NCBI GenBank assembly: GCA_049889395.1
Contig: JBMHDM010000032.1
Location: 1 to 27,210 of the forward strand
Direction: 5' to 3'
Length of the DNA: 27,210 nucleotides
DNA from: UBA3537 sp049889395
GTDB lineage: Bacteria; Bacteroidota; Bacteroidia; Flavobacteriales; Flavobacteriaceae
Below are positions 1 through 9,100 of this stretch, piece after piece. The translations under genes were made by a program, and so were the position numbers. The notes beneath the pieces are model-generated. The model was not told the origin of the DNA. It saw nothing but the letters and a program-made list of their open reading frames with translations, and did no database searches. Positions within the stretch are counted from its first letter, which is position 1; each line of letters begins with the position of its first letter.

Positions 1-1092
1 TCTGATGATAGTACCCTGATGCGAGAAGCCATATGGTCTAAATCGGATGAGATTGATATCCACCACGCCGGCACAGCCATGCGATTTTTGACTGCTTTCT
101 TTGCCACTAAAACTGGTAGAAAGACCACTCTTACGGGCTCAAAACGAATGCAAGAACGCCCCATTAAAATTTTAGTCGAAGCTTTAAAGTCGCTGGGTGC
201 CGATATATCATATCTCAAAAAGGAGGGGTATCCACCGTTACAAATCATTGGAAAGCAAATAACAAAACATCAGGTGGAATTAGATGCTAACGTCAGCAGT
301 CAATATATTTCCGCTTTACTCTTGATTGGTCCAGTGCTACCCAAAGGACTAGAATTGCGATTGGTTGGGACAATAACTTCTCTTCCCTACATTGACATGA
401 CATTGTCCTTGTTAAATGAATTGGGGGTTAACACTGTTTTCAAAGATAATTTAATAGTCATAGACCCTTACAACGAGGATGTAAATAAAACTTTCACAGT
501 AGAGTCAGACTGGTCTTCAGCATCATACTTTTATAGTATTGTGGCGCTTAGTCCTCTAGGTACACAAATTAAGCTCTCATCATATAAAAAAACCAGTTTA
601 CAAGGCGATGCTAAACTGCAGGATATATATAAAAATTTTGGTGTAGAAAGCCGTTTTCAAGGCACAACATTATCCATAATGAAAACCAATACCAATTTAC
701 CAAAACTCTTAAAATTGGATTTATCTGACTCGCCAGATATTGCACAAACGATAGTGGTAACCTGTTTAGGATTAAAAATCGACTGTGAGCTGGTTGGACT
801 TCATACCCTTAAAATAAAAGAAACAGATCGGCTAGTGGCCTTAAAAAATGAAATAAAAAAACTTGGTACCACTCTTGCCATTACGGACTATAGCCTATAC
901 CTTAAATCATCAAATGACTTAATTCCCAATGTGAAAATTGCGACCTATAATGATCATCGAATGGCAATGGCCTTTGCCCCTCTGGCCTTAAAAACTCCGT
1001 TATCTATTGAAAATGCAGAAGTTGTGTCAAAATCCTATCCAGATTTTTGGAGAGACCTTTCATCACTTGGATTTGAAATAAATCAAAAATAA
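1..1092 (+). CDS. aroA: 3-phosphoshikimate 1-carboxyvinyltransferase (EPSP synthase), 5' end missing
   Basis: The sixth step of the shikimate pathway: it joins phosphoenolpyruvate to shikimate-3-phosphate to give EPSP, in the cytoplasm. The frame is open from the first base, so the gene starts upstream; 363 codons are visible and about 45-50 residues of a usual 405-430 are missing. Numbering visible codons, GTAMR (24-28), SDSPDIAQ (242-249), KETDR (273-277) and DHRMAM (318-323) are family signatures. They include the catalytic Asp of SDSPD and Glu of KETDR. The Met at position 19 should not be taken as the start, because conserved family sequence continues upstream of it. The residue after AMR is Phe rather than the Pro of E. 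coli AroA. A 64-bp gap with a promoter separates it from queA. Confidence 0.95.
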   Translation, partial: SDDSTLMREAIWSKSDEIDIHHAGTAMRFLTAFFATKTGRKTTLTGSKRMQERPIKILVEALKSLGADISYLKKEGYPPLQIIGKQITKHQVELDANVSSQYISALLLIGPVLPKGLELRLVGTITSLPYIDMTLSLLNELGVNTVFKDNLIVIDPYNEDVNKTFTVESDWSSASYFYSIVALSPLGTQIKLSSYKKTSLQGDAKLQDIYKNFGVESRFQGTTLSIMKTNTNLPKLLKLDLSDSPDIAQTIVVTCLGLKIDCELVGLHTLKIKETDRLVALKNEIKKLGTTLAITDYSLYLKSSNDLIPNVKIATYNDHRMAMAFAPLALKTPLSIENAEVVSKSYPDFWRDLSSLGFEINQK

Positions 1093-1104
1093 ATCGGTAA
1101 TTAC

Positions 1105-1136
1105 TTGACAACGCCTATTTCTCGATTGTATATTTG
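1105..1136 (+). promoter_or_regulatory. Predicted Bacteroidetes-type promoter of queA
   Basis: TTG (1105-1107), a 21-base spacer and TATATTTG (1129-1136) match the flavobacterial consensus TTG-N17-23-TAnnTTTG. The start of transcription would fall near 1141, leaving about 15 bases before the queA ATG. It suggests that queA is transcribed independently of aroA. Confidence 0.65.
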
Positions 1137-1156
1137 CGACTTGATAAAAACAAACA

Positions 1157-2206
1157 ATGAAATTATCCAACTTTAACTTCGATTTACCAGACGAACTATT
1201 GGCAGAATACCCATCAGAACACAGAGATGAGGCTCGTCTTATGGTGCTAAACAGAGAAAAACAAACCATCGAACACAAATATTTTAAAGATCTAATCGAT
1301 TACTTTGCTCAGGATGATGTTATGATTCTCAATAACACTAAAGTTTTTCCAGCTCGACTATTTGGTAATAAAGAAAAAACAGGTGCAAGAATTGAAGTTT
1401 TTCTCTTAAGAGAACTCAATTCAGAGCAGCGTCTTTGGGATGTTTTAGTGGATCCCGCACGAAAGATCAGAATTGGCAATAAATTATATTTTGGAGACGA
1501 TGAAAGTTTAGTAGCAGAAGTTATTGATAATACGACCTCTAGAGGTCGAACATTACGATTTCTTTTTGACGGCTCCTATGAAGAGTTTCGAAGTAAACTA
1601 ACAGAACTTGGTCAAACACCACTTCCCAAGTATATCAAAAGAGAGGTGGAGCCAGAAGACGAGGACCGCTACCAAACCATTTACGCAAAGAATGAGGGTG
1701 CCGTAGCTGCACCCACTGCAGGATTGCATTTTTCTAAACACCTTTTGAAACGCCTAGAAATAAAAGGTATTAATTTCGCAGAAGTAACGCTACACGTTGG
1801 GTTAGGAACTTTCAATCCGGTCGAAGTTGAAGACCTTTCAAAACATAAAATGGATAGTGAAGAGATCATTATAGACACTAACGCAACAAATACTATCAAT
1901 GCTGCCTTGAGCGATAAACGACGCATTTGCGCCGTTGGAACAACAGTCATGCGGTCTATAGAGAGCTCAGTATCTTCAAGTGGAACATTAAATGAATTTT
2001 CTGGTTGGACCAATAAATTTATTTTTCCACCATACGATTTTTCAATTGCAAATTGTATGATCACTAATTTTCACACGCCAAAATCAACATTGCTCATGAT
2101 GACTTCCGCCTTTGGGGGCTATGATTTCATTATGAATGCTTACGAAGAAGCTGTCAAAGAAAAATATAAATTTTACAGCTACGGCGATGCCATGCTGATT
2201 TTATAA
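1157..2206 (+). CDS. queA: S-adenosylmethionine:tRNA ribosyltransferase-isomerase
   Basis: QueA transfers and isomerises the ribose of S-adenosylmethionine onto preQ1 at the wobble base of tRNAs with GUN anticodons, giving epoxyqueuosine. It is a cytoplasmic enzyme of queuosine synthesis. The 349-residue length is normal for the family. The N-terminus (FDLPDELLAEYP, then a short R-rich segment), MILNNTKVFPARL near residue 55, the AAPTAGLHF block near 185 and HVGLGTFNPV near 214 are recognisable QueA signatures. The ATG at 1157 gives the expected N-terminus and lies about 20 bases after a good promoter -7 element. A hairpin terminator follows seven bases after the stop. Confidence 0.96.
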   Translation: MKLSNFNFDLPDELLAEYPSEHRDEARLMVLNREKQTIEHKYFKDLIDYFAQDDVMILNNTKVFPARLFGNKEKTGARIEVFLLRELNSEQRLWDVLVDPARKIRIGNKLYFGDDESLVAEVIDNTTSRGRTLRFLFDGSYEEFRSKLTELGQTPLPKYIKREVEPEDEDRYQTIYAKNEGAVAAPTAGLHFSKHLLKRLEIKGINFAEVTLHVGLGTFNPVEVEDLSKHKMDSEEIIIDTNATNTINAALSDKRRICAVGTTVMRSIESSVSSSGTLNEFSGWTNKFIFPPYDFSIANCMITNFHTPKSTLLMMTSAFGGYDFIMNAYEEAVKEKYKFYSYGDAMLIL

Positions 2207-2212
2207 CTTTAC

Positions 2213-2237
2213 AAAAGCCTCTTAATGAGGCTTTTTT
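2213..2237 (+). terminator. Rho-independent terminator after queA
   Basis: AAAAGCCTC and GAGGCTTTT form a perfect stem around the loop TTAAT, followed directly by a T run. It starts seven bases after the queA stop and lies 13 bases before the proposed rlmN start, so rlmN must be transcribed by readthrough or from a start very close to its codon. Confidence 0.85.
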
Positions 2238-2250
2238 AATCTATTTTATT

Positions 2251-3291
2251 TTGTCATCATCTACAAAAGATATAAGATCTTTATCCAAGGCAGAGCTAAT
2301 GGCCTTCTTTACAACACATGGGCATAAGGCCTTTCGTGGGAAGCAAGTCTATGAGTGGCTTTGGAAAAAAGGCGCCCACGATTTTGATTTAATGACCAAC
2401 CTTTCTAAAGAGATCCGTTCGTTACTTAGTGATAACTTTAAAATTAATCATATTCAAGTGGATACCATGCAACGCAGTAACGATGGTACTATAAAAAATG
2501 CCGTTAGATTGCATGATGGTTTAACAGTCGAATCAGTTTTAATCCCCACGCCAAAAAGAACCACTGCTTGCGTATCCTCTCAGGTAGGGTGCAGTTTGGA
2601 TTGTAAATTTTGTGCAACATCACGACTTAAACGCATGAGAAATCTAAACCCTGACGAAATTTATGATCAAGTTTTAGCGATTAACAAACAAAGCCAATTG
2701 TATCATAATAGGAAGCTAACTAATATTGTTTTCATGGGCATGGGCGAACCGTTGATGAATTACAATAATGTTTTAAAGGCCATAGAAAAAATTACCTCTC
2801 AAGAAGGGTTGGGAATGTCACCAAAACGAATTGTAGTATCAACATCGGGTGTTCCAAAAATGATAAAGAAAATGGCCGATGATGAGGTTAAATTTAATTT
2901 GGCGGTTTCATTGCACTCGGCTAGAGATGAAGTTAGAACCCGAATCATGCCATTTAATGAAATATTCCCATTGAAAGACTTACGTGAAGCTCTTCAGTAT
3001 TGGTACTCTAAAACAAAACGTCAGATAACCTACGAATATGTGGTTTGGGATGGTGTTAATGATACTGTAGAAGATATTCAAGCCCTTATAAAGTTCTGTA
3101 AGTTTGCGCCAAGTAAAGTGAATTTGATTGAATATAATCCTATTGATGATGGCGAATTTCAACAAGCCAACCCGTCAGTAATAGATACTTATGTTCGCCT
3201 ACTTGAGGCCCAAAATATCACGGTAACAGTCCGTCGGTCTCGAGGAAAAGATATTGATGCGGCTTGTGGTCAATTGGCCAATAAAGTATAA
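2251..3291 (+). CDS. rlmN: 23S rRNA (A2503-C2)/tRNA (A37-C2) methyltransferase RlmN
   Basis: A radical-SAM enzyme that methylates C2 of A2503 in 23S rRNA and of A37 in some tRNAs. The iron-sulfur motif CxxxCxxC is at C114, C118 and C121. The two mechanistic cysteines are C107 and C339, the latter within DAACGQL near the C-terminus. GMGEPLMN (163-170) is also characteristic. Its 346 residues are typical. The proposed start is TTG, because no ATG lies between the queA terminator and the conserved region beginning KDIRSLSKAEL. The gene is separated by only three bases from the stop of the convergent reductase gene. Confidence 0.95.
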   Translation: MSSSTKDIRSLSKAELMAFFTTHGHKAFRGKQVYEWLWKKGAHDFDLMTNLSKEIRSLLSDNFKINHIQVDTMQRSNDGTIKNAVRLHDGLTVESVLIPTPKRTTACVSSQVGCSLDCKFCATSRLKRMRNLNPDEIYDQVLAINKQSQLYHNRKLTNIVFMGMGEPLMNYNNVLKAIEKITSQEGLGMSPKRIVVSTSGVPKMIKKMADDEVKFNLAVSLHSARDEVRTRIMPFNEIFPLKDLREALQYWYSKTKRQITYEYVVWDGVNDTVEDIQALIKFCKFAPSKVNLIEYNPIDDGEFQQANPSVIDTYVRLLEAQNITVTVRRSRGKDIDAACGQLANKV

Positions 3292-3294
3292 CTT

Positions 3295-4332
3295 TTAAGG
3301 GGCAGGGTTAGGAATTTGATTGTGAATCTCATTGATTTTTGCCACAGTATTATCACACAATTCAGTTTCTATACTATTTATATTTTCCTCCAGCTGATCC
3401 AGTCGTGTGGCGCCAATGATGTTACTGGTTACAAAGGGTCTTTGATTCACAAATGCTAGGGATAATGTTGTCAATGATATTCCTAATTCTTTGGCCAAAT
3501 TCAGATAGTGTTTTGTTGCCTCAGTAGATTGTTTACTGCTGTATCTCGCGAATCTTGGAAATAAATTCAATCGTGCATCTTTTCGGGCGGTTCCCTCAAT
3601 ATATTTTCCAGAGAGGACACCAAATGCTAAAGGGGAGTAAGCTAAGAGCCCGATATTTTCACGATGAGAAATTTCTGCTAAATCTCCTTCAAAGGTTCGA
3701 TTTAGTAAGGAATAAGCATTCTGTATGGTGCTAATTTTTGGAAAGTTCTCTTTACGGACTTCTTCAACATAACGCATGGCTCCCCATCCTTTTTCGTTAG
3801 ATAATCCATAGGCTCTTATTATTCCAGATTTAACCAATTTATTGAGTTCGTATAATACTTGATTAAAGTTATCTACCCAAGGGTCATTTGTGCTGGGTTT
3901 AAAGTCACGTATTCCAAATGTATTGGTGTGTCGTTCTGGCCAGTGTAATTGATATAAATCAATATAATCTGTTTGTAACCGTTTGAGTTCTAGTTCTATA
4001 GCTTCTTTGATAGAGGAGCCACCAAATCCAGTAGTTCTAATGTGAGCTGTATAATCTCCTGGTCCTGCTATTTTACTTGCTAAAATAATTTTGTCTCTGT
4101 TTTTTCTTTTCTTAAGCCAGTTTCCAATGATCTTGCTCGTACGACCTTGGGTGTCTTTAGTGGCTGGTACGGGGTAGAGTTCTGCAGTGTCAAAAAAATT
4201 GACGCCTCTTTCAAGAGCATAATCCATTTGAGCAAAACCCTCAGCTTCAGTATTTTGGTTGCCCCACGTCATGGTTCCGAGACATATTTTACTGACTTTG
4301 ATATCTGTGTTGGGCAGAACGTTATATTTCAT
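3295..4332 (-). CDS. tas: NADP(H)-dependent aldo-keto reductase, Tas-like
   Basis: A 345-residue aldo-keto reductase with a TIM-barrel fold. It resembles E. coli Tas along its full length, from the N-terminal LGTMTWGNQNTEA segment through TDYIDLYQLHWPER to the C-terminal PNPAP. The catalytic tetrad is visible as D48, Y53, K87 and H130. Family members reduce aldehydes or ketones with NADPH in the cytoplasm; the physiological substrate is not known from the sequence. Its ATG overlaps the stop of the upstream OmpA-type gene as TAATG, which suggests translational coupling. It converges with rlmN three bases downstream. Confidence 0.9.
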   Translation of the reverse strand: MKYNVLPNTDIKVSKICLGTMTWGNQNTEAEGFAQMDYALERGVNFFDTAELYPVPATKDTQGRTSKIIGNWLKKRKNRDKIILASKIAGPGDYTAHIRTTGFGGSSIKEAIELELKRLQTDYIDLYQLHWPERHTNTFGIRDFKPSTNDPWVDNFNQVLYELNKLVKSGIIRAYGLSNEKGWGAMRYVEEVRKENFPKISTIQNAYSLLNRTFEGDLAEISHRENIGLLAYSPLAFGVLSGKYIEGTARKDARLNLFPRFARYSSKQSTEATKHYLNLAKELGISLTTLSLAFVNQRPFVTSNIIGATRLDQLEENINSIETELCDNTVAKINEIHNQIPNPAP

Positions 4333-5291
4333 TAATTGGCGTTTAAAAGTTCAGAAATTTCGTCTAATTTTGGTGTCAAAATAATTTCGATACGTCTATT
4401 TTTGGCTTTTCCTTCTATCGTTTCATTTGGAGCTACAGGCGCATACTCGCTTCGTCCAGCAGCAGTAAGATTTTCTAAATTTATGGTGCTATTCTCACTC
4501 AAAATGGCAATAATCGCTGTGGCTCGTTTGGTGGACAAATCCCAATTGTTAGCAATTAGACCACCGTTAGAAAATGGCACATTGTCCGTATGGCCCTCTA
4601 TCAAAACTGCAATCTCTGGGTTGTTCCCCAACACGTTTCCAAGCTGTTTAATGGCTCGACGCCCCTGTTCACCTACCGCCCAGCTGCCAGATTTAAACAA
4701 GAGCTTATTTTCCATTGACACATAGACTTTACCATCTCTTTGTTCAACGCTTAAACCTTTTCCTTCAAATGCCGTAAGAGCGTTAGATATGGCGTTTTTA
4801 AGTTCATTCATGGCTTGATCTTTAGCTGCGATGAGTGCCTCTAGTTCTGCAATTCGTTGTGAGCGGTCTTGCATGTCGGCTTCTAATTTCAAAAGGCGGT
4901 CATTTTCAGCGGCTAAAGCAAGTTCTTTGGCTTCTAGTTGAGCCAATAGTTCTCTGTTTTTTTGTGCATTCTCTTCAATTGATTTGGAGCTATTTTGTTC
5001 CAAAGCGGTGTAGGCAGCATCCAAATTATTGAACTTATTTTGGAGTGCTCTCACCTCTTGTGCCAGTTGATTACGTTCTTGCTCAGTCGTTTCATATTGT
5101 TTTTGAAGCTCTTGTAATTGTAATTGAAGTTCATTTTTTTCGCCGATTTGATAATCATTAGATTTTGATAATTCGTCATAATCAGATTTTAATTTTGAAT
5201 ATTTTCCCTCAAGTTCTTTGTATAGCTTGGAGGATACGCAGGATGATAAAAACGTTACAATTGTGATTAGAAAAAAGATTTTTTTAAACAT
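4332..5291 (-). CDS. OmpA-family peptidoglycan-binding lipoprotein with coiled coil
   Basis: A 319-residue envelope protein. Residues 1-18 are a lipoprotein signal peptide with the lipobox LSSC (acylated C18). Residues about 24-170 are rich in Lys, Glu, Gln and Leu with heptad-like spacing, predicting a long coiled coil. Residues about 190-307 are an OmpA C-terminal domain: GHTDN (233-237), WDLSTKRA (250-257) and NRRIEI (298-303) carry the Asp and Arg that bind diaminopimelate in this family. It probably links the outer membrane to the cell wall, the coiled coil spanning the periplasm. It sits 13 bases after xth and is translationally coupled to the reductase gene. The coiled-coil plus OmpA order recalls stator-like proteins, but no transmembrane anchor other than the lipid is present. 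Confidence 0.9.
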   Translation of the reverse strand: MFKKIFFLITIVTFLSSCVSSKLYKELEGKYSKLKSDYDELSKSNDYQIGEKNELQLQLQELQKQYETTEQERNQLAQEVRALQNKFNNLDAAYTALEQNSSKSIEENAQKNRELLAQLEAKELALAAENDRLLKLEADMQDRSQRIAELEALIAAKDQAMNELKNAISNALTAFEGKGLSVEQRDGKVYVSMENKLLFKSGSWAVGEQGRRAIKQLGNVLGNNPEIAVLIEGHTDNVPFSNGGLIANNWDLSTKRATAIIAILSENSTINLENLTAAGRSEYAPVAPNETIEGKAKNRRIEIILTPKLDEISELLNAN

Positions 5292-5304
5292 ATTTCAAAA
5301 GGTA

Positions 5305-6066
5305 TTAAGATAATTCAAGTAAGACTGGACAATGATCACTATGAACAGCCTCTTTGAGTATAACGGATCGTTTAATGTTTTGTTTTATAGGATTTGCGAC
5401 CAAGGTGTAGTCCAAGCGCCAACCTTTATTGTTGGCTCTTGCATTGGCTCTGTAGCTCCACCAGCTGTAGTGGTGGGGTTCATTATTCAATTCACGGAAA
5501 GCGTCGGTGAAGCCGTTAGCTAAAAAATTACTCATCCAAGCTCTTTCTTCAGGCAAAAAACCTGAAACATTTTTGTTTCGGATCGGATCGTGTATGTCAA
5601 TGGCTTCATGACAGATATTATAATCTCCGCAAATCACTAAATTGGGGGTTTCTTTTTTTAATTCATTAATATAAGATTGAAACAAATCCATGTATTCAAA
5701 CTTATGCTCTAGACGTTGAATATTTGTTCCTGAAGGTAAATATAAGCTCATGATGGATACATCTGGAAAATCCACTCTTATATTTCGGCCTTCATAGTCC
5801 ATAGAAGTAATGCCGGTTCCATATACCACATTTTGAGGCTCTGTTTTGGATAATATAGCTACTCCACTATATCCTTTTTTTTGAGCACTAAACCAATAGT
5901 TATAACCATATCCCGCAGCTTCAAAAAGTGATAAATCTAGTTGATCTTTTTGGGCTTTTATTTCTTGCAAACAAATCACATCGGGATTGGCTGCGACGAG
6001 CCACTCTATAAATCCTTTTTTGATTGCCGCTCGAATGCCATTGACGTTGTAGGAAATGATTATCAT
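5305..6066 (-). CDS. xth: Exodeoxyribonuclease III
   Basis: A DNA repair nuclease of the exonuclease-endonuclease-phosphatase superfamily, acting as AP endonuclease and 3'-5' exonuclease/phosphatase on duplex DNA. At 253 residues it has family length. Active-site residues are visible: N7 in SYNVNG, E35 in LQEIK, Y109, D148 and N150 in GDYN, and D244 and H245 in SDH. The ATG gives the standard N-terminus MIIISYNVNGIR. It is the first gene of a minus-strand set with the OmpA-type lipoprotein and aldo-keto reductase. No functional reason for that grouping is evident, so shared transcription may be incidental. Confidence 0.95.
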   Translation of the reverse strand: MIIISYNVNGIRAAIKKGFIEWLVAANPDVICLQEIKAQKDQLDLSLFEAAGYGYNYWFSAQKKGYSGVAILSKTEPQNVVYGTGITSMDYEGRNIRVDFPDVSIMSLYLPSGTNIQRLEHKFEYMDLFQSYINELKKETPNLVICGDYNICHEAIDIHDPIRNKNVSGFLPEERAWMSNFLANGFTDAFRELNNEPHHYSWWSYRANARANNKGWRLDYTLVANPIKQNIKRSVILKEAVHSDHCPVLLELS

Positions 6067-6080
6067 GGATATTTATTTCT

Positions 6081-6111
6081 TTTAGCTAAAATAATTAAAG
6101 CCGTACTTTTA
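6081..6111 (+). promoter_or_regulatory. Possible promoter of the large outer-membrane protein gene
   Basis: TTTA (6081-6084), a 19-base spacer and TACTTTTA (6104-6111) are one base off each half of TTTG-N19-TAnnTTTG. It would leave a leader of about 70 bases before the ATG at 6186. It lies in the 119-bp gap between the divergent xth gene and this gene. Confidence 0.4.
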
Positions 6112-6185
6112 CACTAAATAATTTAATGGGATTTATTTAAATCTATCAACAAAATATTTTTCAACTATTGGAGTTTAAACTCAAT

Positions 6186-9100
6186 ATGCGTTTGTTCTGT
6201 GTCATAGTGCTATTATTTGGTAGTTATTGTGCTGATGCTCAAGAAGACTTAAATTGGTTGATGAAATCCAAAAAGATAGCTCCTAATTCAGTTGTAATTT
6301 TAGATACTGTTGGTATCAATCCAAATTTTTTTCGCGTTTTAGGGTCAAATAACAAATTAATTAATGACTCTCTCTACGAGATTGACTATAAAACGGCTAC
6401 CTTAAAACTTAAGTCGTCTCTATTGATTTCAGATTCTTTAACCGTTGAATATTTAAAATATCCCGAATTTTTAACCAAAACCTACAAACAAATAGATCCT
6501 TCAGTCATTGTCAATTCGAATGGAATGATGAATACCATCTATCAACTTTCCGAGCCGAATGACAGGGGGCAAAAAAAACCCTTTGATGGGTTGACAACTT
6601 CCGGTAGTATTTCCAGAGGTGTTACCGTTGGGAATAATCAAAACTCTGTTCTTAATAGTGATTTGGATTTACAAATTAGTGGTAAATTAAATGATCGAGT
6701 GACCCTTCGCGCCTCAATTCAAGATGCTAATATTCCGCTCCAACAAAGTGGGTATTCACAACGCCTGGATGAGTTTGATCAAGTTTTCATTGAAGCCTAT
6801 ACAGACCAATGGTCTGTGCGAGCTGGTGATATAGATCTACAGAACAATCAATCCTATTTTGCAGAATTTTCAAAGCGGGTGCAAGGGCTGTTAGTGACTT
6901 CTAAATTTCAACACTCTAATTCACAGACTACTGCATTTGTTTCCGGGGCATTGGTTAGAGGTCAGTTTATTAGGAGTCAATTTATTGCACTAGAAGGCAA
7001 CCAAGGCCCTTATAAACTTAAAGGACCAAACAATGAGTTGTTCGTCCTAATTGTTTCTGGCAGTGAAACAGTTTTTGTCAACGGGGTAGCTCTGACAAGG
7101 GGAGCAAACAACGATTATATTATAGATTACAATGCAGGTGAAATAACATTTAATCCCACTTACCCTATCAATTCTGAAATGCGCATTACGGTCGACTACC
7201 AATATAGCGAAAGAAATTATTCCCGTTTTGTAGGGTATGTTGGAGGGGGATACAGTTCTGAAAAACTTAAGTTTGGTTTGTCATTCTACAATGAAAATGA
7301 TTTAAAGAATCAATCGCTTCAGCAAAATTTGAATGCTGATCAAACAACTATTTTATCCCAGGCTGGAGACGATCGTTCACTGATGATTGCCCCATCGGCT
7401 ATACGTGAAGAATTTTCAGAAAATAGAATTTTATACAAAAAGGAAATCATTGGTGGCGAAGAAGTTTTTGTGTTTTCAAATAATCCTGATGACGAGCTGT
7501 ATCAGGTCAATTTTTTATTAGTAGGGGATCAACAAGGTGATTATGTGTTATCTAGTTCAAATGCCATTGCCAATATTTACGAATATGTCTCTCCCGTTTC
7601 TGGGCAGAAGCAGGGTAATTATGCACCCATTGTTCAGTTAGTTGCACCAGAAAAATTACAATTGGCTGTGCTAAATGGTTCTTACAGCCCTTCAAAACAG
7701 ACGAGTTTTGACTTTGAATTGGTTGCCAGTCAAAATGATTTGAATCTATTTTCCGAAATTTCTGATGATGATAATGATGGTATTGCAGGGCGAATAAAAT
7801 GGTTTCAATCCGTTGTAGAGTCTCCAACGGGCTGGAATGTTGGTTTTGCCAGCAATTTAGACTATATACATGAGGATTTTAGAACCATACAACGCCTTTA
7901 TAATCCTGAGTTCAATAGAGATTGGAATTTAGAAAATCCGTCTTCAAATCAAATTATTTCTGACTTGGGCACACAAATATATAATACCTCAGAATTGACT
8001 TTTTCGAATAATAAGTATGGCCAAATCAATTACGAGTTTGAACATTTGAACTTTTCCGACAATTTTAATGGCAACCGACATACTATAAAGGCAAATATGA
8101 ATAATAATGACCTAAAGTTTAACACAAATTCAAGTGTGTTAAACAGTAATAGTATCAGAGCGAAAACAAAGTTTACACGATCTCTATCGGAACTACGATA
8201 TGATAAGGGCGCTGTTTGGCCTGGTGTGAAATATGCTATGGAATCCAATGAAATTATTCTGCGATCCAATAATCGATTGGATGCATTGAGTCAAAGATTT
8301 TCGTCTTATGAGGGTTTTGTTGGAGTTGGGGATTCTACAAAAGTTTTTGTGAAATTCGGATATATTCACCGCGTGAATGACAGCGTGCAAAACTTTGATA
8401 TGAAACGAGTCAATCAATCAGATACTTACTATATCAATTCAAGGCTCATTCAGTCCAAAACGGCGGAACTAAATTTATATGCCAATTATCGCGTGTTCAA
8501 TTCTAAAACACAAGAGCAATCACAACAAAAAGCATTGAATTCTAGGGTTTTTTACAATCAACAATTAGCAAATAATATGGTTCAATGGCAAACGGTTTTC
8601 GAAACTAACTCTGGTCGATTGCCACAACAAGATTTCACCTATGTTGAAGTCGAACCAGGTCAAGGAACTTTTGTATGGTTTGATTATAATAATAACGGCA
8701 TACAAGAGGTGGAGGAATTTGAAATCGCTCAATTTCAAGACCAAGCTACTTATATCCGAGTGTTATTACCCAATCGAATATTTGTTCGAACCCATCAAAA
8801 TCGACTCAGCCAGTCGCTCACATTTGATCCTATTCAATGGAACAACTCAACTCAAAAAGGGCAAAAATTTTGGTCACATTTTTATAATTTAACCTCATTT
8901 TCAATTGACAGAAAAGACAGAAATAATGGCCAAGATTTTAATCTAAATCCTTTCGAGGCTGAATCTGATGACCAGCTGGGATTGCAGTCCAATTTCAGAA
9001 CTCAATTATTTTTCAATCGAGGTAAACAATATTATACCATGTCTTATAGTTTTTCGAAAAATAAATTGAAAAACACGCTTTCTTTTGGGGCAATTTCTCA

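Noticed and set aside
4336..4725. A 129-codon plus-strand frame opposite the OmpA domain
   Set aside because: It lies fully antisense to a conserved peptidoglycan-binding domain and has no recognisable features.
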